From contig NC_087071.1 of the NCBI RefSeq assembly GCF_963678635.1, forward strand, positions 4,479,624-4,543,623: 64,000 bases of DNA. Direction: 5' to 3'. Below the pieces are notes generated by a model. It was not told the DNA's origin and did not search any database. It saw only the letters and a program-made list of their open reading frames with translations. Each line of letters opens with the position of its first letter. Within the stretch, counting starts at the first letter, position 1. The stretch is from Symsagittifera roscoffensis (Eukaryota > Xenacoelomorpha > Acoela > Convolutidae). This document shows, in pieces, positions 53,886 to 63,482 of this stretch. Both the position numbers and the translations under genes were made by a program.

Positions 53886-56800
53886 ATGAGTTTAGACAAG
53901 TCAAGGATACCAAAACGAGGTAATAGCTCTAGGAAATTCATACCTGAAAAGCAAAGAAAAACGATGACCGATCCTTTTGTGGATTGGATCAAGCGAACCC
54001 GGTCCGATAAAGAGGAGACGATTTCAGGCAGAATGGTTGAAACGAGAAGTCAGAAGACCTCAGAAGAGCGAAGAGAACTGTTAGAAGTGGAGGTCAATAC
54101 GGACCATACCATGAACGACAACCAGGGAGTAAATGGACTGGAAGGGAGAGGCAGAAGGCTGGCGAGTGAATCTACTCCGGTAGAACAAGGCCATGATTTT
54201 GCCACTTCCACCGGGACATTGAATCGAGAGGAGATGTCGGAACTGTCCGACATCTCAACTGAAGTAACGGCAACTAGAAGATCTCCGACAGACAACACTA
54301 TGATGGCAAGCGGAACTGGGAAACAAACAACCTCATCATCGTTCTCAGACAGAATGAAGAACACCTTCGGAAACATCTTTCCATTCAGCATGGGAGGAGG
54401 AGCAGGAAACGATGGTGAGTCCCAGGAGGAAGAGGATGAAGAGGAGCAAGGGGACTTTGGATCTCAAGTCAGCCTCAATAGTTCGATCCAGGAGAGTGAG
54501 GCACACGTCGGAAGAGAGACTGGAACCATGGATAAATTTGGTGTAGTGACAACGATAAGCAAAGAGGCAAACACACCGGGCCAGTCAAAGGACTTCGCGA
54601 TTAGGACAAGTTCGGAGCCACAACCTGGAGAGAGTAGAACCAGAGGGCTTGGCAACGCGTTAATGGATCCTGAATTAAATAATGAAAAGACGTTGAAGCA
54701 GAGAGTCAAGGCCCGGATCTCGACAAGCACGAAGTTACCGGGGACCGACAGGGTTACACCACCACTAGTGACGCCACTCATGGATAACGGGGCTGCACTA
54801 GAGGAAGCCTTAAACAACATAGTGGGCAGTTTAGGAGAACAAAATGAACAGATGTCGATAAGGATGAGTGAACTAGAAAGAGCAGTTCACATTGAAAGAG
54901 AAAGTCTGCGGGAAGAAATAAACCGCAACAGACAAGAAGTTGACAGAAGCGAAAAACGCTTGAAAGAAAGAACGGACGAACATATGACGAGGAACTTGTC
55001 GCGAATGACAAGAGAGGCGGAACAGAGGGAGTTACGTTTAAGAGCCGACATGGAGAAGTTAAGAATTCAGCAAGAGCAGTCTCTTGTGTCTCTTGACACA
55101 AAGATAGACGCGATGATGGAGAGGCGAACTCAGGCTATCATGGATAGGTTGGACGGGCTACTAAGCAGCAAGAGTGGACCAAAAGAAGGAGAGCCGAACT
55201 CGGGAGGTCCAAGCAGGGAACCGAGGGTGAACTTCAATGAACATCAAAGGAGGAAGACGTATGGATCCACTAGAGGCAGGGGCAGTTCATCAGGCTATGC
55301 CACAAGGGGTTATACAGCATGGGGCCCGAACAGTAGAGCAAATTCAACGGGGAACAGACAGACCTCTGACGAACGACCAACGCAAGGCACACATGCGACT
55401 GGGAGAAGTGATTCCGGCAACAGGGGGCATGCAAGCCCGAAGAGGAGTCATGCAGGTCAAGCAGGAAACGCTCATGGTGATTCGGATTGCAGGGATGCAC
55501 CGCACACAGAGCCTTCGACAAGGTGTGAGGACACTCAAGCGGGACACTCAAGGGATGCTACGGCAATGGCCACAGCATTTGAACCCCTGAACATGTCTTT
55601 GGAGACATTCCTGACGAGGTTATCTAGAACCAATGAACGCAGTGAGAAGTCCAGAAGAGTCTTTAAGAAGCCAAGATGCTACAAGGACGAATCTGATGGC
55701 TGTATTGATACCTGGATAGAGGTAATGAAGCTGCATTTCGAGGAAGAGGACTTGTCGGAGAGACAGGAATGCAGCGCGCTCACCAGCAACTTAGAAGGGA
55801 CAGCCCTGAACTGTGTCATGGCTAAGAAACAGTATCAACGTGACACTGCTGAGAAAATCTTCGAAATCTTGTTAAACCGTTTCGGATCAGGGGTGCAGGG
55901 GCACCAGGCGATGATGCGCTTCGAGAAACGGAGGCAACGAGAAGATGAAACAATAGACAAGTTTCTCGATGATTTGGAAATGCTGAGAAGACGCAGCCAA
56001 CCGGATGAGTCAAACCGAAGGATGAACCTGGCCGTAGCCTCAAAATTCATCGATGGTGTGAAAAATGATGAACTTCGTACGATGCTAGCAACGCATTACA
56101 CACCACTATCAACTAATGCGCCAACACCGGAGGAGTTGAGGCTCAAATCAAAAGAGTATCTTTTGTTGAAACCTCCTTCAAGATCTGGATATTACAAGAA
56201 CAATTATGGCAATTTTAACAACGGACCAGCAAACCAAGGGAACAATTGGTATAAACCGAGGGATGATATGGACAAGAGACGTTCTTGTGCTAATTGCAGT
56301 TCAACAGACCATCATGTGTCAGCATGCCCAGCTTACAAACAAGGCATGAAAGCAATAGGCTTTAGCCTCGAGGATGAAGATGCGTCAGAGTTGGATCATG
56401 AGGATTTCATGAGAGGAGTAATTGCGAAATTCGGCCCGAGGTGTTTCTTTTGTAACTTGGAAGGTCATTTTAAATCAGATTGTCCGCAATTCTGGGATGC
56501 AGTGGCAGACATCAAGCATCCAAGACATGAAGAAGCTTTGTCAGGAGTGAAAGCCAGCAAGGCTCGACTTTTGAGTGAAGCGGAGGCACGCAGAAAGGAT
56601 AAACCTCAAGAGCTGGTAGCAAAGAAGATGCAAAGGGTAACAGAGGAAGCACGTGAACCGGAACCAGAAACTGCGGCCGATGACTTCAAAATCGATTATA
56701 GGGCAGCTGCGAGGGATGCTATAAATAGGGTACAGCAGGAACTAGTGACGAAAAAGATTGAGCAAAAGGTGAAACTCGAGCTGGAGAATGAAAAATTACA

Positions 56801-58706
56801 GGAGCAACTGAACGCCTTTGAAGCAACGGAAGTTGAAGAGGCAAAAGCACCAAGCAGCTTGAGCATGAAACTTAATGTTATCTCTGGTCAGAGGTTCGGT
56901 ATGGCACCGCAAGGAAGTAAAATACAGTCGATAATCTCGGTGGCAGGGCATCAGGTAATCAGAAATCTGAGTGAACCGTCTGAGTTCACTATGATGCATT
57001 TGGACACATATGCAGACTATCTGAGGCAGATGGAGCCACGCACCGAGTCGAGGGCTGTGAGGGCACTACTAACCACGGGTGGCCCTCGCATGAAGAAACT
57101 TCATGGACGCTACCTAGAAGTCTATGGGCCGTATCAAGTGATGCTGAACGTGGATGGGATCAGCATCTACACCAGGACTTATGTAACAACAGATGATGAC
57201 CAAATAGGGCAGATCTATTTGGGAGAAGAGGAACTCAAGGTCCGCAGGATAGGCCATGACGCCATGATGGAACAAGACGCAGTACACATTGGATATGAAG
57301 CAGATGTGACAGCACATCTGCTCGACACCAACGGAACAAAAATCGGAGTCACAGGGCTTCTGGACACAGGAGCGGTAGTGAGTGTGATGCCGATAAAAAC
57401 TTGGGAAAGAATGGGCTTCACGCGGGAAGATCTGATTCCAACGAATCTCCGACTGGCTGCAGCCAATCGAGGAGCTATCTACGTAGCCGGAAGAACACCA
57501 ATAACGGTCCTTCACATGGGAGGACGAGACCTTTGGATGAGCTTCCTGGTGGTCGAGAATCTGGATGACGCCGACCAATTCATCTTGGGCAGAGATTTTG
57601 TCAGGAATTTTGACGTGATGATTGACTTGAACAACGGTCTGATACGGATTAGAAACCCGGACCGAAAGTATGTTAAGAGACCAATTAATAGGATAATAAC
57701 AGACGAAAATAAGGTACCAGTTTTTTTGGATAGAAAAGTAAAATTACAACCAGGACAAGCTGTAGTAGCAATTTTTAGAATGAGAAATTTGAATTCGTTG
57801 AGTGATAGTAAACAGGTTTGCTTGGTACCGAATCCAAATAGTCAGAGTTCGGTGATTTTAGGCCGGAGCTTCTCGGTAACGCGAAACGGACTGTGTGTCA
57901 GTGTGTTGTTGAACACACTGGACACCACGGTTTCAATTCAGCGTGGAAAGAAGCTTGGCTACGCCTTGCCGATGAGGACCGACTATGAGGAGACACAAAA
58001 CTTGAAGAAATATAATGTGAAAGACTGTCCTTATCATGCAAATAAAGATAAAATCTTAAAGAGAATTAATGAATTAAAATCTATTCATATATTGTTTTCA
58101 ATGAAATCCGAAACGGACGACGGCTTATCAAGTTGCTCGAATTTTCCGGAACTCCCCTCGTCATATGAACTAGATTCTGACAAACCGGTTTTGCCAGAAA
58201 TAGAACATTTAAAAGGAAAAATAGGTGAGGGAGATTTTGAAAAATTGCGGGACCTCCTAAATCGGAACGCCGAGGTATTTTCAAAACATAAGGCGGACAT
58301 CGGTTGCTGTAACTTCGTCGAACACGAAATCGAACTAGAAGAGGGCGCCGTTCCCCATAGGGAAGGCGCAAGGCGAATGACGCCACATAAATCGGAAGCG
58401 TGCCGAGCGGAAATAGAAATGTTGCTTGAATACGACATGATAGAACCCTCGAAATCGCCGTGGGCTTGCGGAGTAGTAATGGCGAAAAAGAAAGGGGGGC
58501 AGCTTAGATTTTGTTGCGACTTTCGTTACTTGAACGCGGTAACGATGAAAGATGCGTACCCGATACCGCGAATAGACGAGAGCCTATCTAAACTTGGTGA
58601 TGCCAAGTTCTTCACCACATTGGACTTAGGTTCTGCCTTCTGGCAGGTTCCTTTGCGGAAAAAGGATAGGGAAAAAACCGGTTTCGCGTGCGAATTGGGG
58701 TTGTAA
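53886..58706 (+). CDS. gag-pol: Gag-protease-RT polyprotein of element 3 (interrupted by stop in RT)
   Basis: The 1606-codon ORF starts at the ATG at 53886. An acidic/Ser-rich N-terminus is followed by a coiled coil near residues 305-420 and an Arg/Gly-rich basic part near 440-500. Next is a retrotransposon Gag capsid near 590-765 (FEKRRQREDETIDKFLDDLE). Two perfect CX2CX4HX4C knuckles lie at 801-814 (CANCSSTDHHVSAC) and 853-866 (CFFCNLEGHFKSDC), and the protease site LLDTGAVVSVMP has its Asp at residue 1160. RT begins near 1480 and shows RFCCDFRYLNAVT and FTTLDLGSAFWQVPL. Gag and pol are in one frame, with no frameshift site between them. The ORF ends in a TAA at 58704 inside RT, just before the segment carrying the catalytic YVDD. 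Confidence 0.9.
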   Translation: MSLDKSRIPKRGNSSRKFIPEKQRKTMTDPFVDWIKRTRSDKEETISGRMVETRSQKTSEERRELLEVEVNTDHTMNDNQGVNGLEGRGRRLASESTPVEQGHDFATSTGTLNREEMSELSDISTEVTATRRSPTDNTMMASGTGKQTTSSSFSDRMKNTFGNIFPFSMGGGAGNDGESQEEEDEEEQGDFGSQVSLNSSIQESEAHVGRETGTMDKFGVVTTISKEANTPGQSKDFAIRTSSEPQPGESRTRGLGNALMDPELNNEKTLKQRVKARISTSTKLPGTDRVTPPLVTPLMDNGAALEEALNNIVGSLGEQNEQMSIRMSELERAVHIERESLREEINRNRQEVDRSEKRLKERTDEHMTRNLSRMTREAEQRELRLRADMEKLRIQQEQSLVSLDTKIDAMMERRTQAIMDRLDGLLSSKSGPKEGEPNSGGPSREPRVNFNEHQRRKTYGSTRGRGSSSGYATRGYTAWGPNSRANSTGNRQTSDERPTQGTHATGRSDSGNRGHASPKRSHAGQAGNAHGDSDCRDAPHTEPSTRCEDTQAGHSRDATAMATAFEPLNMSLETFLTRLSRTNERSEKSRRVFKKPRCYKDESDGCIDTWIEVMKLHFEEEDLSERQECSALTSNLEGTALNCVMAKKQYQRDTAEKIFEILLNRFGSGVQGHQAMMRFEKRRQREDETIDKFLDDLEMLRRRSQPDESNRRMNLAVASKFIDGVKNDELRTMLATHYTPLSTNAPTPEELRLKSKEYLLLKPPSRSGYYKNNYGNFNNGPANQGNNWYKPRDDMDKRRSCANCSSTDHHVSACPAYKQGMKAIGFSLEDEDASELDHEDFMRGVIAKFGPRCFFCNLEGHFKSDCPQFWDAVADIKHPRHEEALSGVKASKARLLSEAEARRKDKPQELVAKKMQRVTEEAREPEPETAADDFKIDYRAAARDAINRVQQELVTKKIEQKVKLELENEKLQEQLNAFEATEVEEAKAPSSLSMKLNVISGQRFGMAPQGSKIQSIISVAGHQVIRNLSEPSEFTMMHLDTYADYLRQMEPRTESRAVRALLTTGGPRMKKLHGRYLEVYGPYQVMLNVDGISIYTRTYVTTDDDQIGQIYLGEEELKVRRIGHDAMMEQDAVHIGYEADVTAHLLDTNGTKIGVTGLLDTGAVVSVMPIKTWERMGFTREDLIPTNLRLAAANRGAIYVAGRTPITVLHMGGRDLWMSFLVVENLDDADQFILGRDFVRNFDVMIDLNNGLIRIRNPDRKYVKRPINRIITDENKVPVFLDRKVKLQPGQAVVAIFRMRNLNSLSDSKQVCLVPNPNSQSSVILGRSFSVTRNGLCVSVLLNTLDTTVSIQRGKKLGYALPMRTDYEETQNLKKYNVKDCPYHANKDKILKRINELKSIHILFSMKSETDDGLSSCSNFPELPSSYELDSDKPVLPEIEHLKGKIGEGDFEKLRDLLNRNAEVFSKHKADIGCCNFVEHEIELEEGAVPHREGARRMTPHKSEACRAEIEMLLEYDMIEPSKSPWACGVVMAKKKGGQLRFCCDFRYLNAVTMKDAYPIPRIDESLSKLGDAKFFTTLDLGSAFWQVPLRKKDREKTGFACELGL

Positions 58707-59048
58707 CAGTGGAAGAGGATACCCTTCGGCTTGTGCAATGCAACAGCAACCTTTCAAAGGCTGATGGCTCAGGCTTTGACAGGAGTGACCAAAATGTACG
58801 GGAATCTCTTGATGTGCTACGTGGATGACGTAGTCATAGCGACACCGACCCTGGAGGATCACATTGACCGGCTCGATGAGGTCTTCGGATGTATGAAAAA
58901 GCAGGCTTGAAATGCAAACCATCGAAATGTGAAATCCTTAGGGATTCGATCAAGTACCTGGGAAGAATGGTGGACAGGCATGGTGTGAGGCCAGATCCGG
59001 AAGCAGTAGAGGCTGACATGGAAAGCTCCGAGGACGAACACACAGCTA
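58707..59048 (+). pseudogene. Interrupted RT palm/thumb segment of element 3
   Basis: After the TAA, the same frame reads QWKRIPFGLCNATATFQRLM and the catalytic LLMCYVDDVVIATPT (YVDD at 58818-58829). Near 58890 the frame shifts by one base (CMKKAGLKCKPSKCE lies in the next frame). Near 59025 a compensating shift returns it to the original frame for MSFLGFANYYREFIKGY. So RT carries one nonsense change and a pair of compensating indels within ~350 bp, although its catalytic motifs are intact. These could be real lesions or local sequence errors. Confidence 0.85.
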
Positions 59049-62000
59049 ATGAGCTTCCTGGGGTTTGCCAATTATTACCGTGAATTCATTAAAGGATATG
59101 CGGATAAGGTGTACCCGATGCAGAAGCTGATGCGCAACAAGGGGAAAAAGTTCGAATGGAACGATGAGGCACAGGTTGCTTTCGAGAACATAAAGCGGGA
59201 ACTGTGCGAAGCGCCAGTGCTGGGCAGGCCTACAGAAAAGGGCATGTATGTTCTCGACACAGACGCATCGGTGGTGGCCATCTCAGGAATATTGCATCAA
59301 GAGCAAGAATGGAACGGAAGAATAGTTCTCCGTCCCATTGCATACGGCAGCAAAGTCTTGAGTGACACAGAGATGAAATATGGCGCACCAAAAGCAGAAA
59401 TGTTTGCAGTAGTCACCTTCGTGGAGAAGTACCGTGCATACTTGGGGAGCGCTCCCTTCAAGTTACGCGTAGACAACAGAGCGTTATCCTGGTTGAAGAC
59501 CTACTCGATGGATCAGAGTTATATTGGTAGATGGATAGTAAGACTGGATGGCTACCATATGATAATCGAACATAGGATGCGTGATAAACACCAGAATGCT
59601 GACAGCCTCAGTAAGAAAACTGAGTTCTATGAAAGATTGGAGCAGAAGCAGGCCAATCAGGCGGAAGTAAAGGAGGGATTCTCGTTTCTGGACAAAGAAA
59701 CTTATGAAGAGCTTCCCTTAACGAGATGGTTGGATAAATCAGGATATCCAATTCCAGGGCACCCTGAGCTACCTGTAGAGAAAGCAGCTGAGATAAAGAT
59801 CCTGTCCAAGGAGGACCCGGTCCCCTTGGATTTGTTGCTGCGCTCGAACCTGGTCCAGCAAGAACTCTCTCGCATGAATATAAACAGCCTCTCATTATTG
59901 GATAAAACGGTGCAAGTCACATCACAAGTAATGCGGATGCTGGGTGGATTGTTAGAAAGAGAAGTGACCAGAGATGACCCCGAGTGGACAGCAGCAGTGG
60001 CATCGCTGACAGTCAGTGAGAAGGTGAAGATCATGCCGTCCAGACGACAACACGAAGAGAACGAGAGGGATTGTAGGACAATAGTTCAGCAACTAGTATC
60101 CTCAATACCCCAAGAGATTTTAACCAGTACTTCTTACGGACAGAAAGGACAGGAGAGCGGCAGGCAAAAGAAAACTGTCACCTTTGTAGACCGGGACAAA
60201 GACGGTGAAGTTGTAAAACAAAATCTGCTGCAAGACTATTTGTCCGGGGAGAAGGATGAGGAGAAAAACCAGCGATCACAAGATCAACACCCGGGACAAG
60301 TGAATTGGTCCGGGGAGTCCGAGATAGACGAGAAAATTCCTGATGAGAAACAGGACCTAGAGAACAAGGTTTTGTCCGGGGAGTTCAGATGGATGCGAAG
60401 GAAATACAGACATGATCTGGAGGAGCGTGCAGTCTCCAGCACAACACCTTCGACGGATAATGATTCCCGAAACTCAGGAATGGATACCTATTCCGACAGG
60501 AATTCGACCTCGGGATCAGAACTGTCAGAACTAGCGATACACACGCTACTAGTGGAAACTCGGGCGAGAGACCTGGACAGAGAGGTGTACCAGGATCCGG
60601 ACAGCGATCGCTACCTTATACCGAGCGAAAGTGTCTTTGACAACGCAGCGGATGACTTAGAAACAATAGCAGTATCGAAACGTTCGATGAGCTTATTGCC
60701 ACAGAAAGAGGCAGTCAGGACTGATCTTCAACCGTTTCAGCAAGAAACACAACCGTTGGCGAAGATTTGGTGTGTTAAGATGGAAGAAGACACACATCAG
60801 CCCAACGAGCTGAATAGTCAGATGAGGGTCATGAAGACGTACTTGAAGGCGAGATACAGACTCTCGGACCTTCTAAGGGCGCAGAGAAATGATCGCATGA
60901 CAAGCAACCTAAAAAGGTGGATAGAAAACGGTGCACCTGACAAAGGTGACCTAGAAGAAGACAGCTATAGGATCCTGAGACAATACTTCATGCAGAAGGA
61001 GGGGAGATTATATCTGAACAAGGACGGGATCGTGGCTTGCAGGAGAAGAGAAGAAGACAAGGTCTTATACAAATATAACGCGATAGTGTTGCCGCAACTC
61101 TATCAGACAGAACTATTATTCAGGTCGCATGATCAGATGGGCCATCAAGGGATCGACAAAGTGTATCAGAGGATCCTGAAGCGCTTTGAGTGGCCTGGAA
61201 TGAAAAAGGCATGTGAGAAATGGGTAACAGCCTGCCTGTCATGCCAACAGGTCAAGGATCCAAGGAAGTTGCGATTTCCTTTACAGTCGATTGAGTCGTC
61301 TGAATTCAACGAGGTGGTGCAGATAGATCACCAGAAGATATGCATGACAGACAGCGGTTACAACCAAGTCTTGGTCATGATAGATCACTTCACGAAGTAT
61401 GCAGAGGCCGTGCCCTGCATAACTGCCTCGGCGGAAGAGACACGCGACCACCTGATCAATACGTGGATAGCAAGACATGGTTGTCCAATGACGTTTCAAT
61501 CGGACAATGGAACGGCTTTCGTAGGCGAGCTTACGAAAGAGCTTATGAGACGGTCACAAGTCGCTCAGGCTCACTCCACGACATACCATCCTCAGACGAA
61601 TGGCTTAGTGGAAAGACAGAATAGGACGTTAGTGTCGATGCTGAGGGTATATTGTTCCAGGTACATGACCGATTGGGACAGATACCTTCCACAGGTGATG
61701 GGAGCTTATAATAGCACGCAACACTCCACCACTGGGGTCAGTCCACACATGATGCTGACGGGACACGAGAAGTCTTTACCCTTGACATTCTTCTACCCAG
61801 AGTATGAGGGGAAGAAAACATCTCCACAGGTTTACGTGAGGGATGTGATCAGACGTCAACAGGAGTTGAACGATCTGTGTAGACGAAATACTCAGCAAGC
61901 ACAGGCAAGGCAGAGGAAAAGATTCGACAAGAAAGCAGCTGGTGCAAAAGCTTACTCGGTGGGAGACTATGTATGGGTATTTCAGAACGTTATACCACCG

Positions 62001-62345
62001 AAAGGGACAAAGAAACTTCTAAAGAAATGGAGGGGACCCTTCATGATTACGGAGGTGCACCAGGAGGGACGCTTTTATAGACTGAGTACTGGCCGGGCCG
62101 CCCACTACGAGAACATCAAGCCACACAATCCATCGACAGAAGACTGGTGTATACCTGCAGACATGGAAGAAGGGGATTATCTAATGATGGACCCTGCTTG
62201 TGAGGTCAATGAAAAAGGCACCAGGGAGAAGAACGATGGAAACGAAGTCGTAGAGGAAGGCACGGATACACCATTGGACCTGGATCCAAACGAACAGATC
62301 GAAGCAGACGATGAAACCTTGCCCTACGCAGAGGAAGATTGGTAG
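59049..62345 (+). CDS. RNase H-integrase part of Pol, element 3
   Basis: The open frame of 1098 codons opens within RT (FLGFANYYREF, end of the thumb). RNase H follows at about 75-195 (LDTDASVVAISGIL, AEMFAVVTFVEKYRAYL, LRVDNRALSWL, DKHQNADSLSKK). About 500 residues of low-complexity, charged sequence separate it from integrase. Integrase has an HHCC finger from residue ~694 (HDQMGHQG, CLSC), catalytic Asp 760 (VVQIDHQ), Asp 819 (QSDNGTAF) and Glu 855 (LVERQNRTL), a D-D-35-E spacing, and a GPF module (KKWRGPFMI) near residue 1000. All catalytic residues are intact. It ends at TAG 62343-62345. Confidence 0.9.
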   Translation: MSFLGFANYYREFIKGYADKVYPMQKLMRNKGKKFEWNDEAQVAFENIKRELCEAPVLGRPTEKGMYVLDTDASVVAISGILHQEQEWNGRIVLRPIAYGSKVLSDTEMKYGAPKAEMFAVVTFVEKYRAYLGSAPFKLRVDNRALSWLKTYSMDQSYIGRWIVRLDGYHMIIEHRMRDKHQNADSLSKKTEFYERLEQKQANQAEVKEGFSFLDKETYEELPLTRWLDKSGYPIPGHPELPVEKAAEIKILSKEDPVPLDLLLRSNLVQQELSRMNINSLSLLDKTVQVTSQVMRMLGGLLEREVTRDDPEWTAAVASLTVSEKVKIMPSRRQHEENERDCRTIVQQLVSSIPQEILTSTSYGQKGQESGRQKKTVTFVDRDKDGEVVKQNLLQDYLSGEKDEEKNQRSQDQHPGQVNWSGESEIDEKIPDEKQDLENKVLSGEFRWMRRKYRHDLEERAVSSTTPSTDNDSRNSGMDTYSDRNSTSGSELSELAIHTLLVETRARDLDREVYQDPDSDRYLIPSESVFDNAADDLETIAVSKRSMSLLPQKEAVRTDLQPFQQETQPLAKIWCVKMEEDTHQPNELNSQMRVMKTYLKARYRLSDLLRAQRNDRMTSNLKRWIENGAPDKGDLEEDSYRILRQYFMQKEGRLYLNKDGIVACRRREEDKVLYKYNAIVLPQLYQTELLFRSHDQMGHQGIDKVYQRILKRFEWPGMKKACEKWVTACLSCQQVKDPRKLRFPLQSIESSEFNEVVQIDHQKICMTDSGYNQVLVMIDHFTKYAEAVPCITASAEETRDHLINTWIARHGCPMTFQSDNGTAFVGELTKELMRRSQVAQAHSTTYHPQTNGLVERQNRTLVSMLRVYCSRYMTDWDRYLPQVMGAYNSTQHSTTGVSPHMMLTGHEKSLPLTFFYPEYEGKKTSPQVYVRDVIRRQQELNDLCRRNTQQAQARQRKRFDKKAAGAKAYSVGDYVWVFQNVIPPKGTKKLLKKWRGPFMITEVHQEGRFYRLSTGRAAHYENIKPHNPSTEDWCIPADMEEGDYLMMDPACEVNEKGTREKNDGNEVVEEGTDTPLDLDPNEQIEADDETLPYAEEDW
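59640..61120 (+). other. Extra ~490-residue segment between RNase H and integrase
   Basis: Within Pol, the interval that is normally a short connection holds PLTRWLDKSGYPIPGHPELP, then a charged Ser/Glu-rich part. Three TCCGGGGA copies lie 66 bp apart (60243, 60309, 60375) and encode SGE every 22 residues. The rest is helical up to IVACRRREEDKVLYKY before the integrase finger. No domain is recognised. Confidence 0.7.
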
Positions 62346-62378
62346 GATTCCGAACAGACAGAGGTTCCCAAGAACATG
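62343..62378 (+). promoter_or_regulatory. In-frame UAG between pol and the macro ORF
   Basis: The pol stop TAG is followed in the same frame by ten sense codons (DSEQTEVPKN) and then the ATG of the macro ORF. The layout allows either stop readthrough to a Pol-macro fusion or internal initiation. Which applies cannot be told from the sequence. Confidence 0.5.
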
Positions 62379-63482
62379 GAACCAGACCTTCCGTTCACGA
62401 TGCAGACTCGTCAGAAAGACGGGACGAGACCAAGAAAGAAATACAATCCTTACGGTGACGACTTTGTAGTGGATAGGATAGATCTAAAGAAAATAGTGGA
62501 GGAAATAGTGGGTTTAGAGGAAATAACCGTGTCACAAGACATTGACATAGTCGATGATCACAACGATGAGTGGGTTGACGACTGGTCGAAACCCGAAGTA
62601 GAATTCGACGATGAGCAACAGCAGTCAAATGAACAAGACCTGACGAACCTGCGCGTCTTAGAGTGGCTGAACGAAATGACATCAGACCCTAAAGAGACCA
62701 ACGTTACGATTCAAGACGTAGATCGCGAAAGCGCGAAATACATTAAGACCAAACGAGATGATCCTTCCTGGGCTGCCCAGGAAGGACAACTTCTCATTCC
62801 AGCTTCTAACCTTGACTTAATACCCGGTATGCGATCGACGGGGACGCCGATGGATATTTTTGTCCGGGGAGTGGGGGTAGGCCTTACCCACACTGAAAAC
62901 TTGATAATAAAAAAATTGAGAATAGCAAGAGAAACAGGAGACTTAGAAGCAGAAACAGGTGAAGAACCTAAGAAACCTGACATAGGCAGGGTAGTGGAGT
63001 CATATTTTAATTTACCAAATGAATATTCTAGTAACATAATACTAACAGACAGTGATTTCATACTCACAAACAGAACATGTGCGATAGCAATCACCGCAGA
63101 CATGAGTTTTAGGACAGCGCTAGCGGCAGATTTTAAGAGGGAATACAAAAACGTGGAATTCCTTTGGAAGCAAAGACCAGGGATAGGGGGCGTAGCAGCC
63201 TTACCCCCGGCGGTGTCGCAAATACCGGGAAAGTACTTATGCTTCCTGGTAACGAGGGCGACAGAGAAGCAGCACGTGGACCCAGAAAATCTAGTCTTGT
63301 CTTTGACGAGGCTGAGGGACTTCCTTGTGGAAATGGACGTGAAGGAGCTTTCGCTTCCAGTGTACGATCCAAATAGAGGAAGACTGCATCCTCGGGAATT
63401 GTACGCGCTTGTACACGTGATATTCTCTGATACGAACATACAAGTATATCTACATAAGAAATATTATTTAAGTATAGGCTGA
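62376..63482 (+). CDS. Accessory ORF of element 3 with C-terminal macro domain
   Basis: The 368-codon ORF opens with ATG 62376, 30 bases after the pol stop and in the pol frame. Residues 1-130 are acidic and probably disordered. Residues ~220-363 have the macro-domain pattern: strand (IILTDSDFILTN), AIAITADMSFRTALAADFK at the ADP-ribose-binding start, VEFLWKQRPGIGGVAALPP, strand KYLCFLVTRATEKQH, helix ENLVLSLTRLRDFL, strand ELSLPVYDPNRGRLHP, helix ELYALVHVIF and last strand NIQVYLHKK. The layout is closest to ALC1/TARG1-type macro domains, which bind or remove ADP-ribose. The usual Gly-rich loops are altered (RTALA, PNRGR). There is no signal peptide or membrane anchor, so it is not an envelope. 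Confidence 0.72.
   Translation: MEPDLPFTMQTRQKDGTRPRKKYNPYGDDFVVDRIDLKKIVEEIVGLEEITVSQDIDIVDDHNDEWVDDWSKPEVEFDDEQQQSNEQDLTNLRVLEWLNEMTSDPKETNVTIQDVDRESAKYIKTKRDDPSWAAQEGQLLIPASNLDLIPGMRSTGTPMDIFVRGVGVGLTHTENLIIKKLRIARETGDLEAETGEEPKKPDIGRVVESYFNLPNEYSSNIILTDSDFILTNRTCAIAITADMSFRTALAADFKREYKNVEFLWKQRPGIGGVAALPPAVSQIPGKYLCFLVTRATEKQHVDPENLVLSLTRLRDFLVEMDVKELSLPVYDPNRGRLHPRELYALVHVIFSDTNIQVYLHKKYYLSIG

Noticed and set aside
54050-58438. Many antisense frames of 60-150 codons across gag-pol of element 3
   Set aside because: Shadows of a long GC-rich ORF with no conserved motifs.
62711-63439. 242-codon antisense frame across the macro ORF
   Set aside because: It is the mirror of the codon-biased macro ORF. 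Its Ser/Pro-rich translation has no domain, while the sense strand shows a macro pattern.
62376-63482. Envelope gene of element 3
   Set aside because: No signal peptide, furin site, glycosylation-rich ectodomain or membrane anchor. The C-terminus fits a macro domain instead.
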